DNA from: Capsulimonas corticalis
Lineage (GTDB): Bacteria > Armatimonadota > Armatimonadia > Armatimonadales > Capsulimonadaceae
Length of the DNA: 64,000 bases
NCBI RefSeq assembly: GCF_003574315.2
Contig: NZ_AP025739.1
Coordinates: forward strand, 4,278,001-4,342,000
Direction of reading: 5' to 3'
Program-made: the position numbers and the translations under genes
In this document: in pieces, positions 24,133 to 32,161 of the stretch
How the letters are laid out: each line of letters starts with the position of its first letter
Numbering within the stretch: the stretch's first letter is position 1
The notes under the pieces: model-generated
The model's database searches: none
The model's input: the letters and a program-made list of their open reading frames with translations, nothing else
What the model was told of the DNA's origin: nothing

Positions 24133-24215
24133 TAGACTTCTTGCATAAGTAGGTAATTGCTACTCCGTGCCCATATACAGCCTTGACCTGAAATTGGACT
24201 TATGCAAAAGGTCTA
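24133..24215. repeat. MITE-like element
   Basis: About 83 bp bounded by imperfect inverted ends (TAGACTTCTTGCATAAGT at the left, ACTTATGCAAAAGGTCTA at the right; 16 of 18 or so match). The terminal sequence resembles those of some IS5-superfamily elements, and there is no room for a gene. No clear target duplication. Nothing else is seen in the 24087-24435 gap. Confidence 0.45.
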
Positions 24216-24435
24216 TTATCTCATACAACTCGTTTAAATTGGGTTAATGGAAATAGGGCCTAGCGATGTAGCTTGTCTTTACCCGTTTTAAAAACTGGAG
24301 AAACGTGGGGCTAATCTCTTAATTATTGCTGTTGTATTTATACTATGGTAGGGATTCCACCTTGATTGAGACCCCGTTGCTGCCCATAGTGTATAGATCT
24401 ATATATGAAAAGGCCTTTGTCCAAGACTACAACGG

Positions 24436-24705
24436 TCATAAGAAGCGCTTCCGATCCGAAAGGCGCTCTTCGTCAACGGCTGCTCGCAGATACGTGAACG
24501 TTTCGCGCTGTTCTTCCGCATCGCCAATGTCTCGCACGGATTCGAGCAGGGCCAGCGACCTTGCGTGTTGGTCAGCGGCAGCGGATCCGATCATCCCCGC
24601 GACGACAAGCTGTAGCAAATACTCTTCAACCTGCACCTCTTGTTTGGCGGCTTCGGCCTGAATGTGAACTTCCATGTCTGGGGGTAGGTTGAGTGTCACG
24701 GTCAT
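24436..24705 (-). CDS. Antitoxin-like small protein
   Basis: An 89-residue protein beginning MTVTLNLPPDMEVHIQAEAA, the strand plus helix found at the start of many ribbon-helix-helix-like antitoxins (T-[IV]-T-L-N-L-P-P-E-[LM]-E). EEYLLQLVVAGM follows, and the rest is charged and helical (ESVRDIGDAEEQRETFTY). A GGGGGTGG ribosome site precedes the ATG at 24705. No toxin gene is adjacent, so it is either an orphan or its partner has been lost at the nearby island boundary. Confidence 0.55.
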   Translation of the reverse strand: MTVTLNLPPDMEVHIQAEAAKQEVQVEEYLLQLVVAGMIGSAAADQHARSLALLESVRDIGDAEEQRETFTYLRAAVDEERLSDRKRFL

Positions 24706-24971
24706 TATTCCACCCCCTTTTCGCTGGGGACAGTTGTTGCCGCCTGCCAAAACGTATTTCTTACTATATCTCAAAGATGCAAAGTTGTCTATGCGACGCT
24801 TCGCGCCGATCCTGTCCTGTGTTTCCTTGGTGGCTTTATTTGACGTTCCAAGTGTATTAAGAAACCCGGTAATTAGGATGAGAAAAGACGTGTACAGGGT
24901 ATAATTCCCATGTACGCTCTGACCGCCGTTTCTTACTCTGTTGAGAGTAAATCGCACAAAAACAGGCGGCA

Positions 24972-24994
24972 TCAGCCTGCAAAAAGCAGGCTGA
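24972..24994. repeat. 9-bp hairpin near the island boundary
   Basis: TCAGCCTGC and GCAGGCTGA around AAAAA, 16 bases before the direct repeat at 25010. Possibly a terminator or part of the attachment region; not conserved at the other copy of the repeat. Confidence 0.35.
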
Positions 24995-25009
24995 ACGACT
25001 CGGCTATCA

Positions 25010-25096
25010 GACTGCGGCTGCGCATTTATAAGAGTGTCTGCTACCCTGAAACTCTTAATCAGGGTGTCCCAGGTTCGAGTCCTGGTGGGGGCACCA
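25010..25096 (+). repeat. Candidate attachment site: direct repeat plus 3' half of tRNA-Lys(CUU)
   Basis: The stretch from 25056 on reads CTCTTAATCAGG, then a variable region, CCAGG-TTCGAGT-CCTGG (a perfect T-arm), TGGGGGC, A and CCA. That is the anticodon-loop-to-CCA half of a lysine tRNA. The matching 5' half (GCCCCCA acceptor strand and D-arm) is absent and the anticodon stem carries two extra A, so it is not a functional tRNA. Bases 25010-25078 match 53538-53604 at about 85%. tRNA 3' ends are classic integration targets. Confidence 0.6.
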
Positions 25097-25107
25097 AAAT
25101 AGTAAAA

Positions 25108-25150
25108 AACAGCCGTTGATCTGGATTAACAGATCAACGGCTGTTTTTTT
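25108..25150 (+). terminator. Strong Rho-independent terminator
   Basis: Perfect 16-bp arms (AACAGCCGTTGATCTG / CAGATCAACGGCTGTT) with a GATTAA loop and a T-run. It directly follows the tRNA fragment and probably was the native tRNA terminator. Confidence 0.85.
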
Positions 25151-25257
25151 ATTGTCAGTAGATCACGCCCAATTCCTGCCTCATCCGCGCCGGCGCCCAA
25201 ACTTCTACAAACGCCGTAATTACGCCATCGTTGCCGGCCTTATAGAAACAGCCGTTC

Positions 25258-25404
25258 TTATTGGAAGCAGGCAATGGATTTCTTCCTGTGCGTTTGCCTC
25301 AAAGTAGAAAGCCCGCACCTCAGCACATGTTGGGGCGGCGCCTCCTCGATACGGGACGTTCGGTCAAGCAGGGGCGCAAAAAAGATCGTCTTATCCACCA
25401 TCAT
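25258..25404 (-). CDS. Possible short or frameshifted protein
   Basis: Preceded by a good AGAGGAG ribosome site, the frame starts MMVDKTIFFAPLLDRTSRIE. After about 27 codons a neighbouring frame looks more protein-like (AEVRAFYFEANAQEEIHCLL), suggesting a frameshift. No family recognised. It lies just inside the proposed island, in an otherwise empty 25151-25521 stretch. Confidence 0.3.
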   Translation of the reverse strand: MMVDKTIFFAPLLDRTSRIEEAPPQHVLRCGLSTLRQTHRKKSIACFQ

Positions 25405-25521
25405 TACACTCCTCTGCGCAGACTGGCGGCAACCCGGAAGAGTCATCGAAAGAAGATTAGGCTGACAGACCGCGACAGCCTGGCCACGACTCCCGCGCTT
25501 CGCATCAGCAGAACGATGAGA

Positions 25522-28107
25522 TTAGTTTGGCGTTGATTTCGAGCACGGTACTAACTTTACCTTTGCATTTTTCGTCTCTCGTTGGTAACAGTGTGGGACG
25601 CCATTCGATATCACTTGCCATGTCCCGGTTGCTCCAGGAAGGATCTGGTTAAGTTGTGGGCAGTCTGTAAATTGAGCATCTGTTAGCGTTGCTCCATTAA
25701 ATATAACATTATTAAACACGCAGTTAGTAAATTGAACTCCCGTTATCGTAGCATTGGCAAACGTGCCTCCAGAGAGATCATAATTTTCAAAGATAGTTTG
25801 TGTCTTGTCATCGGATGATTCCAGGGTGGCGCCATCGAATTTTATATTTAAGGCCAATACACCGACATGTTTTTCGTCTGTTGGCGATCCAGAGAAATAT
25901 ACTCCCCGTAATATGGCGCTATTAAAATTGCAATCCGTCAAGTTGCTGTCAAGAATACTCACTCTTTCTAGCCGACTATGATCTAAATTGAAGCTGGACA
26001 TATCGCACTCATTCAATTCTATAGGAGATTTTAATTGATAATAAGAAAAATTCTTTGATGGAACACGGCTATTATGTCCCAGCTGACCAAACAATTTGAA
26101 TGCTGTTTCCGGTCTGTAATATGCAAGCATCCAATTTCTTGACCCGTTTAAATAATTCTCATTTTGAAAATGCGCTGTGTTCTCAAAATGAGCGCCTCGT
26201 AGATTTGCGCCCTTGATATTCCATTCGTAAGTCTCGTGAATGGTGTTGGCAGAATTAGCAATAATGATTCCGGATTGATCGAATGTTGTATCCGTGAGAT
26301 CCGCACTACTAAAATCCCCAACCATAGTAGAACCTGTGAATGATGCGCCACGAAAGTTGCAACTGTTAGCTTTCAGATCTGTGAAGGTGACATTATTTAG
26401 ATTTGCATGTTGCATACTCGCCGAAGATAAATCTGCCTCTGCCATTTGGCTATTTGTAAAATCACAGTAGTCAAACTGCCCATCAATAGCTCGAATGTTG
26501 TTCAAGCTGGCATGGTTAAAAATCGAGTGTTGTGCTCTAGCATATTCAAGAGAATCATATTCGAGATTAGAATTTGAAAAATCTGAATGCGGGAAGTAAG
26601 ATCTCTGAAATGTAATACGTCGTAAATCTTTTTGTGCGGCATGAAGTCCAATCACATCTTTTTCATAACTGAAAGATCCTGAAGTCAATTTTTCTGATAG
26701 ATTCATGCCACTTAAATTGAGAGTCTGTCTCGGTATATTGCTGATTTGATTTAATAAACTAAATACCATATAGATAGATATGATTAATGCTGTTAGAGGA
26801 TTTATTATTCTGATTGCTGATTTAGGCGTCCGGTTTGGAGCGTTTTCTTTCATTGGCGCTACAATTATATGTTTGTAGTTATGAAATATTTTAACTCTAT
26901 ATAGCCGCAAATAGACGACTCTGTTTGGCCATGACGTAATCTTGTAAAGTACGGTAATTCGTTTTAGTTTTGCAATTCTATATCCTGTTTTTTTATTTTC
27001 GCAATGATAAGTGAGTACTCGAATCGTATGCGCTATAGATAGAATCATTGTAACAATGCAAATAGCAATAGGTAATACAAAATATGATTTATTGTCGCTA
27101 AGTGCACTCTTATTACGATTAATCGACCAGCATTCAATCAATGCTATAAGTGGAAATGCCCAAATAACTAAGAAAGATGCGCATGACAATAAAAAGCCAA
27201 AGAGCCAAGAATTCAATGTTACAAGGCTATGAAATACCTGAGGGGCGTCATTTGTAATCCATGGGTATGTCTTTCGGTTGTACTCATAACTATCGGGAAA
27301 GTGTCTGGGTAGATCTTTCAGCTCTATCCATAATGACCGCAAATAGGCATGAACGTAAATATAAGAACCTGTAAGTAGAAGCGGTGAATAGAATAAGAAT
27401 TGGGCTAACGAAACACTCGTTCCTGTAAATGGGAGAGCGACAGTCCCGCGACTTGAGATGAAATCGCCTGGCGAGACGCCAGAAATACTGATTAAAGCGT
27501 AAAATGCGGCCGATACCATACCAACAATAAGTTTGCCGATGTTTTTGGAAAGCTCTTCGATATTTTTGAGAGGCTTTGAAACATCGACATCGGCCGGCAA
27601 TGTTGCGCCGGTGAGATCGCATCCGGCGAGGGCTGGCGCAATGAGGCCTTTGGCGTCAGTCATGTCGGCGTGACATAAAGATGTTTCGCGCAGGCAGGCG
27701 CCGTAGAGATGTGCGCCTACCAGTTTGGCGTGATCGAAGGATGTGATCCTGTCGACTGAAGGCGGCGAATCGTTATCGCATATCGTGACGCCGTCCAAGC
27801 ATACATTCGTGAGATCGGCGGCGCGGAAGCTCACATGGCTCATATGCACATGGCGCAAATTTGAGCCGGTGAGGTCGGCGGATGAAAAATTGACTTCCGT
27901 TAAGATAGCGCGTTGATTGCCTGACGGTTCAAAATCGCAGTTCCGAAGGATTGCATAGGTGAGGTCGCCTTTGAAGTACTTCAACCAGTCTCCCACGCAC
28001 ACTCCTGTCCATTCCAAGCGTCGGCCCTTCGTATTATCCGCCAGCCACTCCTGATGTGCGGCGATTGCTTCTTTTACTGTATGCGATGTGAGCTTTTCAA
28101 TACACAT
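25522..28107 (-). CDS. Large membrane protein with two pentapeptide-repeat domains
   Basis: An 861-residue protein. The N-terminal domain (about 60-190) has A-[DN]-L-x-x repeats (NFSSADLTGSNLRHVHMSHV, SFRAADLTNVCLDG), giving a right-handed quadrilateral beta-helix. The middle (about 200-460) has several hydrophobic segments, for instance LIVGMVSAAFYALISISG, FLLSCASFLVIWAFPLIALI and SYFVLPIAICIVTMILSIA. The C-terminal domain (about 470-830) is again pentapeptide repeats (AEADLSSASMQHANLNNVTF). So two beta-helices flank a membrane anchor. Its DNA is visibly more AT-rich than its operon partners. It starts six bases after the stop of the FecR-TPR gene and is the last gene of the operon. Function unknown. 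Confidence 0.85.
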   Translation of the reverse strand: MCIEKLTSHTVKEAIAAHQEWLADNTKGRRLEWTGVCVGDWLKYFKGDLTYAILRNCDFEPSGNQRAILTEVNFSSADLTGSNLRHVHMSHVSFRAADLTNVCLDGVTICDNDSPPSVDRITSFDHAKLVGAHLYGACLRETSLCHADMTDAKGLIAPALAGCDLTGATLPADVDVSKPLKNIEELSKNIGKLIVGMVSAAFYALISISGVSPGDFISSRGTVALPFTGTSVSLAQFLFYSPLLLTGSYIYVHAYLRSLWIELKDLPRHFPDSYEYNRKTYPWITNDAPQVFHSLVTLNSWLFGFLLSCASFLVIWAFPLIALIECWSINRNKSALSDNKSYFVLPIAICIVTMILSIAHTIRVLTYHCENKKTGYRIAKLKRITVLYKITSWPNRVVYLRLYRVKIFHNYKHIIVAPMKENAPNRTPKSAIRIINPLTALIISIYMVFSLLNQISNIPRQTLNLSGMNLSEKLTSGSFSYEKDVIGLHAAQKDLRRITFQRSYFPHSDFSNSNLEYDSLEYARAQHSIFNHASLNNIRAIDGQFDYCDFTNSQMAEADLSSASMQHANLNNVTFTDLKANSCNFRGASFTGSTMVGDFSSADLTDTTFDQSGIIIANSANTIHETYEWNIKGANLRGAHFENTAHFQNENYLNGSRNWMLAYYRPETAFKLFGQLGHNSRVPSKNFSYYQLKSPIELNECDMSSFNLDHSRLERVSILDSNLTDCNFNSAILRGVYFSGSPTDEKHVGVLALNIKFDGATLESSDDKTQTIFENYDLSGGTFANATITGVQFTNCVFNNVIFNGATLTDAQFTDCPQLNQILPGATGTWQVISNGVPHCYQRETKNAKVKLVPCSKSTPN

Positions 28108-28113
28108 AGTGGG

Positions 28114-31100
28114 TTATAGTCGGAGCCTGACGCCGGCCTCAAAAATAGGAAAGACCTGCCCGACATCCTCCGAGTCCGCTTCATATCGGTGAAAGATATT
28201 GGTTGCGCGCACAAAGAAGGAATCATCATAGTGTGACATGCGTATGATGTTTTGGCCGAGATGGCCTTCGAATTCAAGATCGACAAACGCGTTTGCGGTA
28301 TTCCTCTCTGAGCCGCTGGGGCCAATTGTATAGGCTCCGTTGTACCGCAGGGTCGCTGTGATTCGGCAACCATGGCTGTGTGGATTGCCTGCATGGATAC
28401 CTTCGATATGACTTAGCGAGAATGAGCCAAAATAGGGCGGCTGATGTGGAACGTAGCGAGAAAGGCTGGCGGCTGGTTCGCCAAGCGTCTCTGTATTCGC
28501 CCATCCGGAAAGGATATCGAAGAAGTTATGATGTGCGAGTTGGCCATCAAATCGGATTGCTATACCGCGTCGCTGAACGTTGTAAGGTCCCTCGGAACCG
28601 ACAAAAAGGCCGTGGGATTTGACGTCGAATACATGCACCTTGACGAGTTGCCCGGGAGTAATAAAGCGCTCCCACTCGACACCCAGCACAGCCTGATCGG
28701 CGCTCACGCCATTCGGCCAATAAAAATCACTAGTCGCAAGGGCGATTTGGACGGGGCGCAGAACATATGACGTATCGCCTAGCAGCCTGGTTGTCGCTTC
28801 GGATGGTCCGTCCGTCGCGCTTGGAGACTGGGTTGCGGGAGCAAATTCGGACGCCCGGCGATCATATGTCAGGCGTATCGTGCTGCGTGGGGTTGGCGTC
28901 CAATTCAAAAAGCCGCTTGGCAGGACTGTCCATCGGCCGTTGTGGTTCTGGAACGGCGCGGGAGATGAAATCCCCGTACGCACGATCGTTGTATTATCAT
29001 CAAGTTTCCAGCCGTCCGCTTGAAGTATTCCAGTAAACCGATCCCCGCGCAGCACGGTGGTTTGCGCGTACCAAAGGGTAGGAGATCCGTGATCGTGGCT
29101 ATTGACTGCGAGGTTAGGAGTTCCCAGCAAAGATTCTGCTCGGAAGGGCGATACGCCTCCCCCGGTGGATATTAACCATTGAGATCGGTTGGAGCCGGTT
29201 CCTTTCACAAAGATGGGAATGTCGAGGCGCCCCTCAAAAACCTGACTGTCCGATCGGAAAAACGTGCTGGCGGAAGGATCGCCAATGAAGCCGGTGCGTG
29301 ACCGCCGTCGAACACCTCCGTAGGCAAGCCAAATTCGCGGCGCGCCAAACAATTCACGAGTTCCGATGAGGCGCGTGCTGCTATAATCGGACCATTTTGT
29401 GTAGGATGCGAGTGTATGTTGCGGCGACACAATGGTGGGATTTGGCGTGCTGGTGTCCGTATTGATCACATCGCCGGTGTAGCTAAAAAATACACTGGTG
29501 TCATCACTGGGCGACCACGCAATCGCTGTTCCAAAGTCGTTTGACGTGCGATTATATTGGATATTATCCGCACCGGATCCCGATTCAATGCGCCGCTTGG
29601 CGGATTGCCCTGCCGCGAATACTTCCGCAGGGTGGACGCTGGAGATTATTCCGGAGCCGATGAAATCGCTGTCGTTTCCAAAGCCGAGTCCTCTCGCTAT
29701 CCCGAGTGTAACTTCGCCGCGCTGCGCTGGTCTGAGCAAATCACGAATGACAAATGGGTTGGCGGCGATCGCCTGGCTAAATGCGCTGTTTCTGAGACCA
29801 GGATCATCAGAAAGCAGGCCAAGTCTGGCAAGCGCCAGGCCATTATTGGGATGATTCGAAAGTGCATTTTGGTATTCGCGAGTCGCCAGAGTCTTCAAAT
29901 GCGCCTGTTCGTAAATCGAGCCTAGCTCAGTATGAAATCGCGCCACGTGGGTGTCTCCGAACGCGGCCTGTCTCGCCTGCGCAATCGCGTCTGCGTAATT
30001 ATCGTTTGCGGCGCTGACCTTCGCGAGCAACGCCTGGGTGTCAGGGTTACGGTCGTTTTGCATCGCGCTGCGCGCTGCAAGAGCGTCCCTGATCGGGGAG
30101 CCGATTTCGGCTTTGGGCGTCGCCGCGTTTCTTCGGTAATTGCCTCTCAATAATCCAAGCTCAATACGTGCGACGTAGAGAGGATAATGTTCGGTTTCGC
30201 GACTATCATGAAAAGCTTGGGAGATAATATGCTCCGCGCATATAAGGCTATTGATGCTGATATTGACACGCGCGCGCAGCACCGCTGCGCCGACAAATGC
30301 CGGATCGCTGCCCAAAGGAAAGCAACCTTCTGGACTCTTGGGATCTGAACTGGGCACGCATTTTTTCAATTCGCTCTCCGCAGCCCGATAATCGCCACGC
30401 AGATATTTCACGACACCGGCGTAATAATGGGCGGCGCTGACTTGGGATGCGGCAAGCGGTTTTGTTGCTTTGTCTGCGGCGAGTACGTTGCGAGCACGAT
30501 CGTCCGCCGCGTCTAGACAGGACAAAACATAGGCGACTTGATCGGCCAGTAATCTGCCCGGATCAAAAGTTTCTTGTTTGAGCTCGCTGTGAAACCAACG
30601 CAACCAATCGCGCATTTCACGCTTTTCGTTTTCGTCGATTTGCGATTGAAGCCGAATGTTGTTAGGGAATGTTTTAAGCAGCATGGTGCGGTTAGCGTCG
30701 ACGGGATCTTTGTTTCCCAAACCGCGCGTGTTCTGGCGAGATCCATATCGGAGAAGATCTTTGTCCAGCAAGCAGATGTTTAGGGCGTCCTTAAGTTTTG
30801 ATGGAAGGTCTTGACAAGACGCTTCTGAGAGTGAGCAGATCATCCCGGCGTCGGCTATTAGTTGATGCAGGCGTCCCGGCAAACCACATCGCCCACAGAG
30901 GATCATATCCCGTAAGCACTCGGGATGTTGAAAATCATCGTTCTCAAAGAGGGCGGAACTTCCAGGGTCGATTGCATTCCGAGTGTAAAACAGAACCTGC
31001 ACGAAGTTCAATCGCGCTTGGCTCAATACGATAGGGTCTTGGAGACAGAGAGCGTCTTGGTAGGCTTGCCGGGACTCGCGATACGCAGCGCCATTACGTC

Positions 31101-32151
31101 CGTCCAGAAAATCCGCCATGGCGATCCATGTATCCGCCTCGCATGTTCGGTTGGGCAACTCCGTTCTTGCTTTCGCAAGCATTACTTTTGCCTTCGCCAC
31201 TTCACCACTACGGAGAAGGTCAATGGCGGATTTGAGATCTTGATGCGCAGGCTCGCGATGCCCAAGGGTGTCTCGGATATTGAGTTGATCGTTACAAAGG
31301 CAGATTTGGTGGCGGTCAAATGACCATGTCACATAGGCGTCTGTCGCTGTTTGCTCAATCGTAATCAGATGCGGCGGCCCGTTATCAATGGCGAATGCGC
31401 CTTGCCCGGCGTGTACGATGACGGTGGAGTGGGGCGTATCAATCTCGCCATTTGGGGAGTCCACTTTACCGTTTTGGAAGGTCGCCTCACCATTATTGAC
31501 ATAAACTGTTGTAACGATGGAGTGGGGCTCTCCTGAAGCGTCTGAAGCGTCATCAACAGAAATATCCATATCCGTACCGAGTAGCTGTACAATTCCGTAG
31601 GGAGAGTTAATTTTTTCTCCTACTGACTTGGCATATAATTTTCCCACCCTGCCTGGCGCATGTTGTGTTATTGGAGGGGATCCCGTGCGGTGGAAGCGGG
31701 CGCTCCCTGACAACAGCCAGAGTATTGTGGGAAAGCGGGCGTCGTTAAGTTTTGGGTCGCCGTCTAGCCGAGGTTTTGCGAAGACAAATCTTCCTGCCTG
31801 GGAGCCAGAAATCTTAATATCAATAGATGTGTTATCGATATTCGCACCGAATTTTACGTCGCTATCACCGCTGTAGAATGTATGCTCTACGGTTGCGCCA
31901 ATATTTACGTAAGGACGGGGCTGGGGGATCTGCTTTTTCAATAGATCCAATGGGCTTATTGTGCGATGTCCGTGCTCATCTGGCTGTATATTTTCAACGG
32001 TTGCGCCTATTGAGTAAACCTGTGGGCCTGGTTGATATATAAACGTTACTGAGTGAGCCTGTGCTGGCGAAAGCCAGCATAGCGACAGCAGGAAACTCAG
32101 CGCCAATGTAGCAGAACTTGGTAAGCCAGACTTTGTATATAGAATATTCAT
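28114..32151 (-). CDS. Outer-membrane protein: signal peptide, FecR-like domain, TPRs, C-terminal beta-barrel
   Basis: A 1345-residue exported protein. The signal peptide (LALSFLLSLCWLSPAQA) is cleaved near residue 32. Residues ~105-275 are FecR-like: INSPYGIVQLLGTDMDISVD, then TTVYVNNGEATFQNG and VIVHAGQGAFAID. Residues ~310-860 are helical TPR-type repeats (AYQDALCLQD, YYAGVVKYLRGDYRAAESEL, YIYEQ-type units such as GSIYEQAHLKTLATREYQNA). The last ~470 residues alternate short strands and turns rich in aromatic residues and should form an outer-membrane beta-barrel. FecR-like domains in this setting often bind polysaccharide or signal across the envelope. It lies ten bases after the patatin gene and six before the pentapeptide gene. 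Confidence 0.8.
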   Translation of the reverse strand: MNILYTKSGLPSSATLALSFLLSLCWLSPAQAHSVTFIYQPGPQVYSIGATVENIQPDEHGHRTISPLDLLKKQIPQPRPYVNIGATVEHTFYSGDSDVKFGANIDNTSIDIKISGSQAGRFVFAKPRLDGDPKLNDARFPTILWLLSGSARFHRTGSPPITQHAPGRVGKLYAKSVGEKINSPYGIVQLLGTDMDISVDDASDASGEPHSIVTTVYVNNGEATFQNGKVDSPNGEIDTPHSTVIVHAGQGAFAIDNGPPHLITIEQTATDAYVTWSFDRHQICLCNDQLNIRDTLGHREPAHQDLKSAIDLLRSGEVAKAKVMLAKARTELPNRTCEADTWIAMADFLDGRNGAAYRESRQAYQDALCLQDPIVLSQARLNFVQVLFYTRNAIDPGSSALFENDDFQHPECLRDMILCGRCGLPGRLHQLIADAGMICSLSEASCQDLPSKLKDALNICLLDKDLLRYGSRQNTRGLGNKDPVDANRTMLLKTFPNNIRLQSQIDENEKREMRDWLRWFHSELKQETFDPGRLLADQVAYVLSCLDAADDRARNVLAADKATKPLAASQVSAAHYYAGVVKYLRGDYRAAESELKKCVPSSDPKSPEGCFPLGSDPAFVGAAVLRARVNISINSLICAEHIISQAFHDSRETEHYPLYVARIELGLLRGNYRRNAATPKAEIGSPIRDALAARSAMQNDRNPDTQALLAKVSAANDNYADAIAQARQAAFGDTHVARFHTELGSIYEQAHLKTLATREYQNALSNHPNNGLALARLGLLSDDPGLRNSAFSQAIAANPFVIRDLLRPAQRGEVTLGIARGLGFGNDSDFIGSGIISSVHPAEVFAAGQSAKRRIESGSGADNIQYNRTSNDFGTAIAWSPSDDTSVFFSYTGDVINTDTSTPNPTIVSPQHTLASYTKWSDYSSTRLIGTRELFGAPRIWLAYGGVRRRSRTGFIGDPSASTFFRSDSQVFEGRLDIPIFVKGTGSNRSQWLISTGGGVSPFRAESLLGTPNLAVNSHDHGSPTLWYAQTTVLRGDRFTGILQADGWKLDDNTTIVRTGISSPAPFQNHNGRWTVLPSGFLNWTPTPRSTIRLTYDRRASEFAPATQSPSATDGPSEATTRLLGDTSYVLRPVQIALATSDFYWPNGVSADQAVLGVEWERFITPGQLVKVHVFDVKSHGLFVGSEGPYNVQRRGIAIRFDGQLAHHNFFDILSGWANTETLGEPAASLSRYVPHQPPYFGSFSLSHIEGIHAGNPHSHGCRITATLRYNGAYTIGPSGSERNTANAFVDLEFEGHLGQNIIRMSHYDDSFFVRATNIFHRYEADSEDVGQVFPIFEAGVRLRL

Positions 32152-32161
32152 GGTCGCTTAT

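Noticed and set aside
24990-25096. A complete functional tRNA-Lys gene
   Set aside because: Only the anticodon-loop-to-CCA half fits. No GCCCCCA acceptor strand or D-arm lies upstream, and the anticodon stem has two extra bases.
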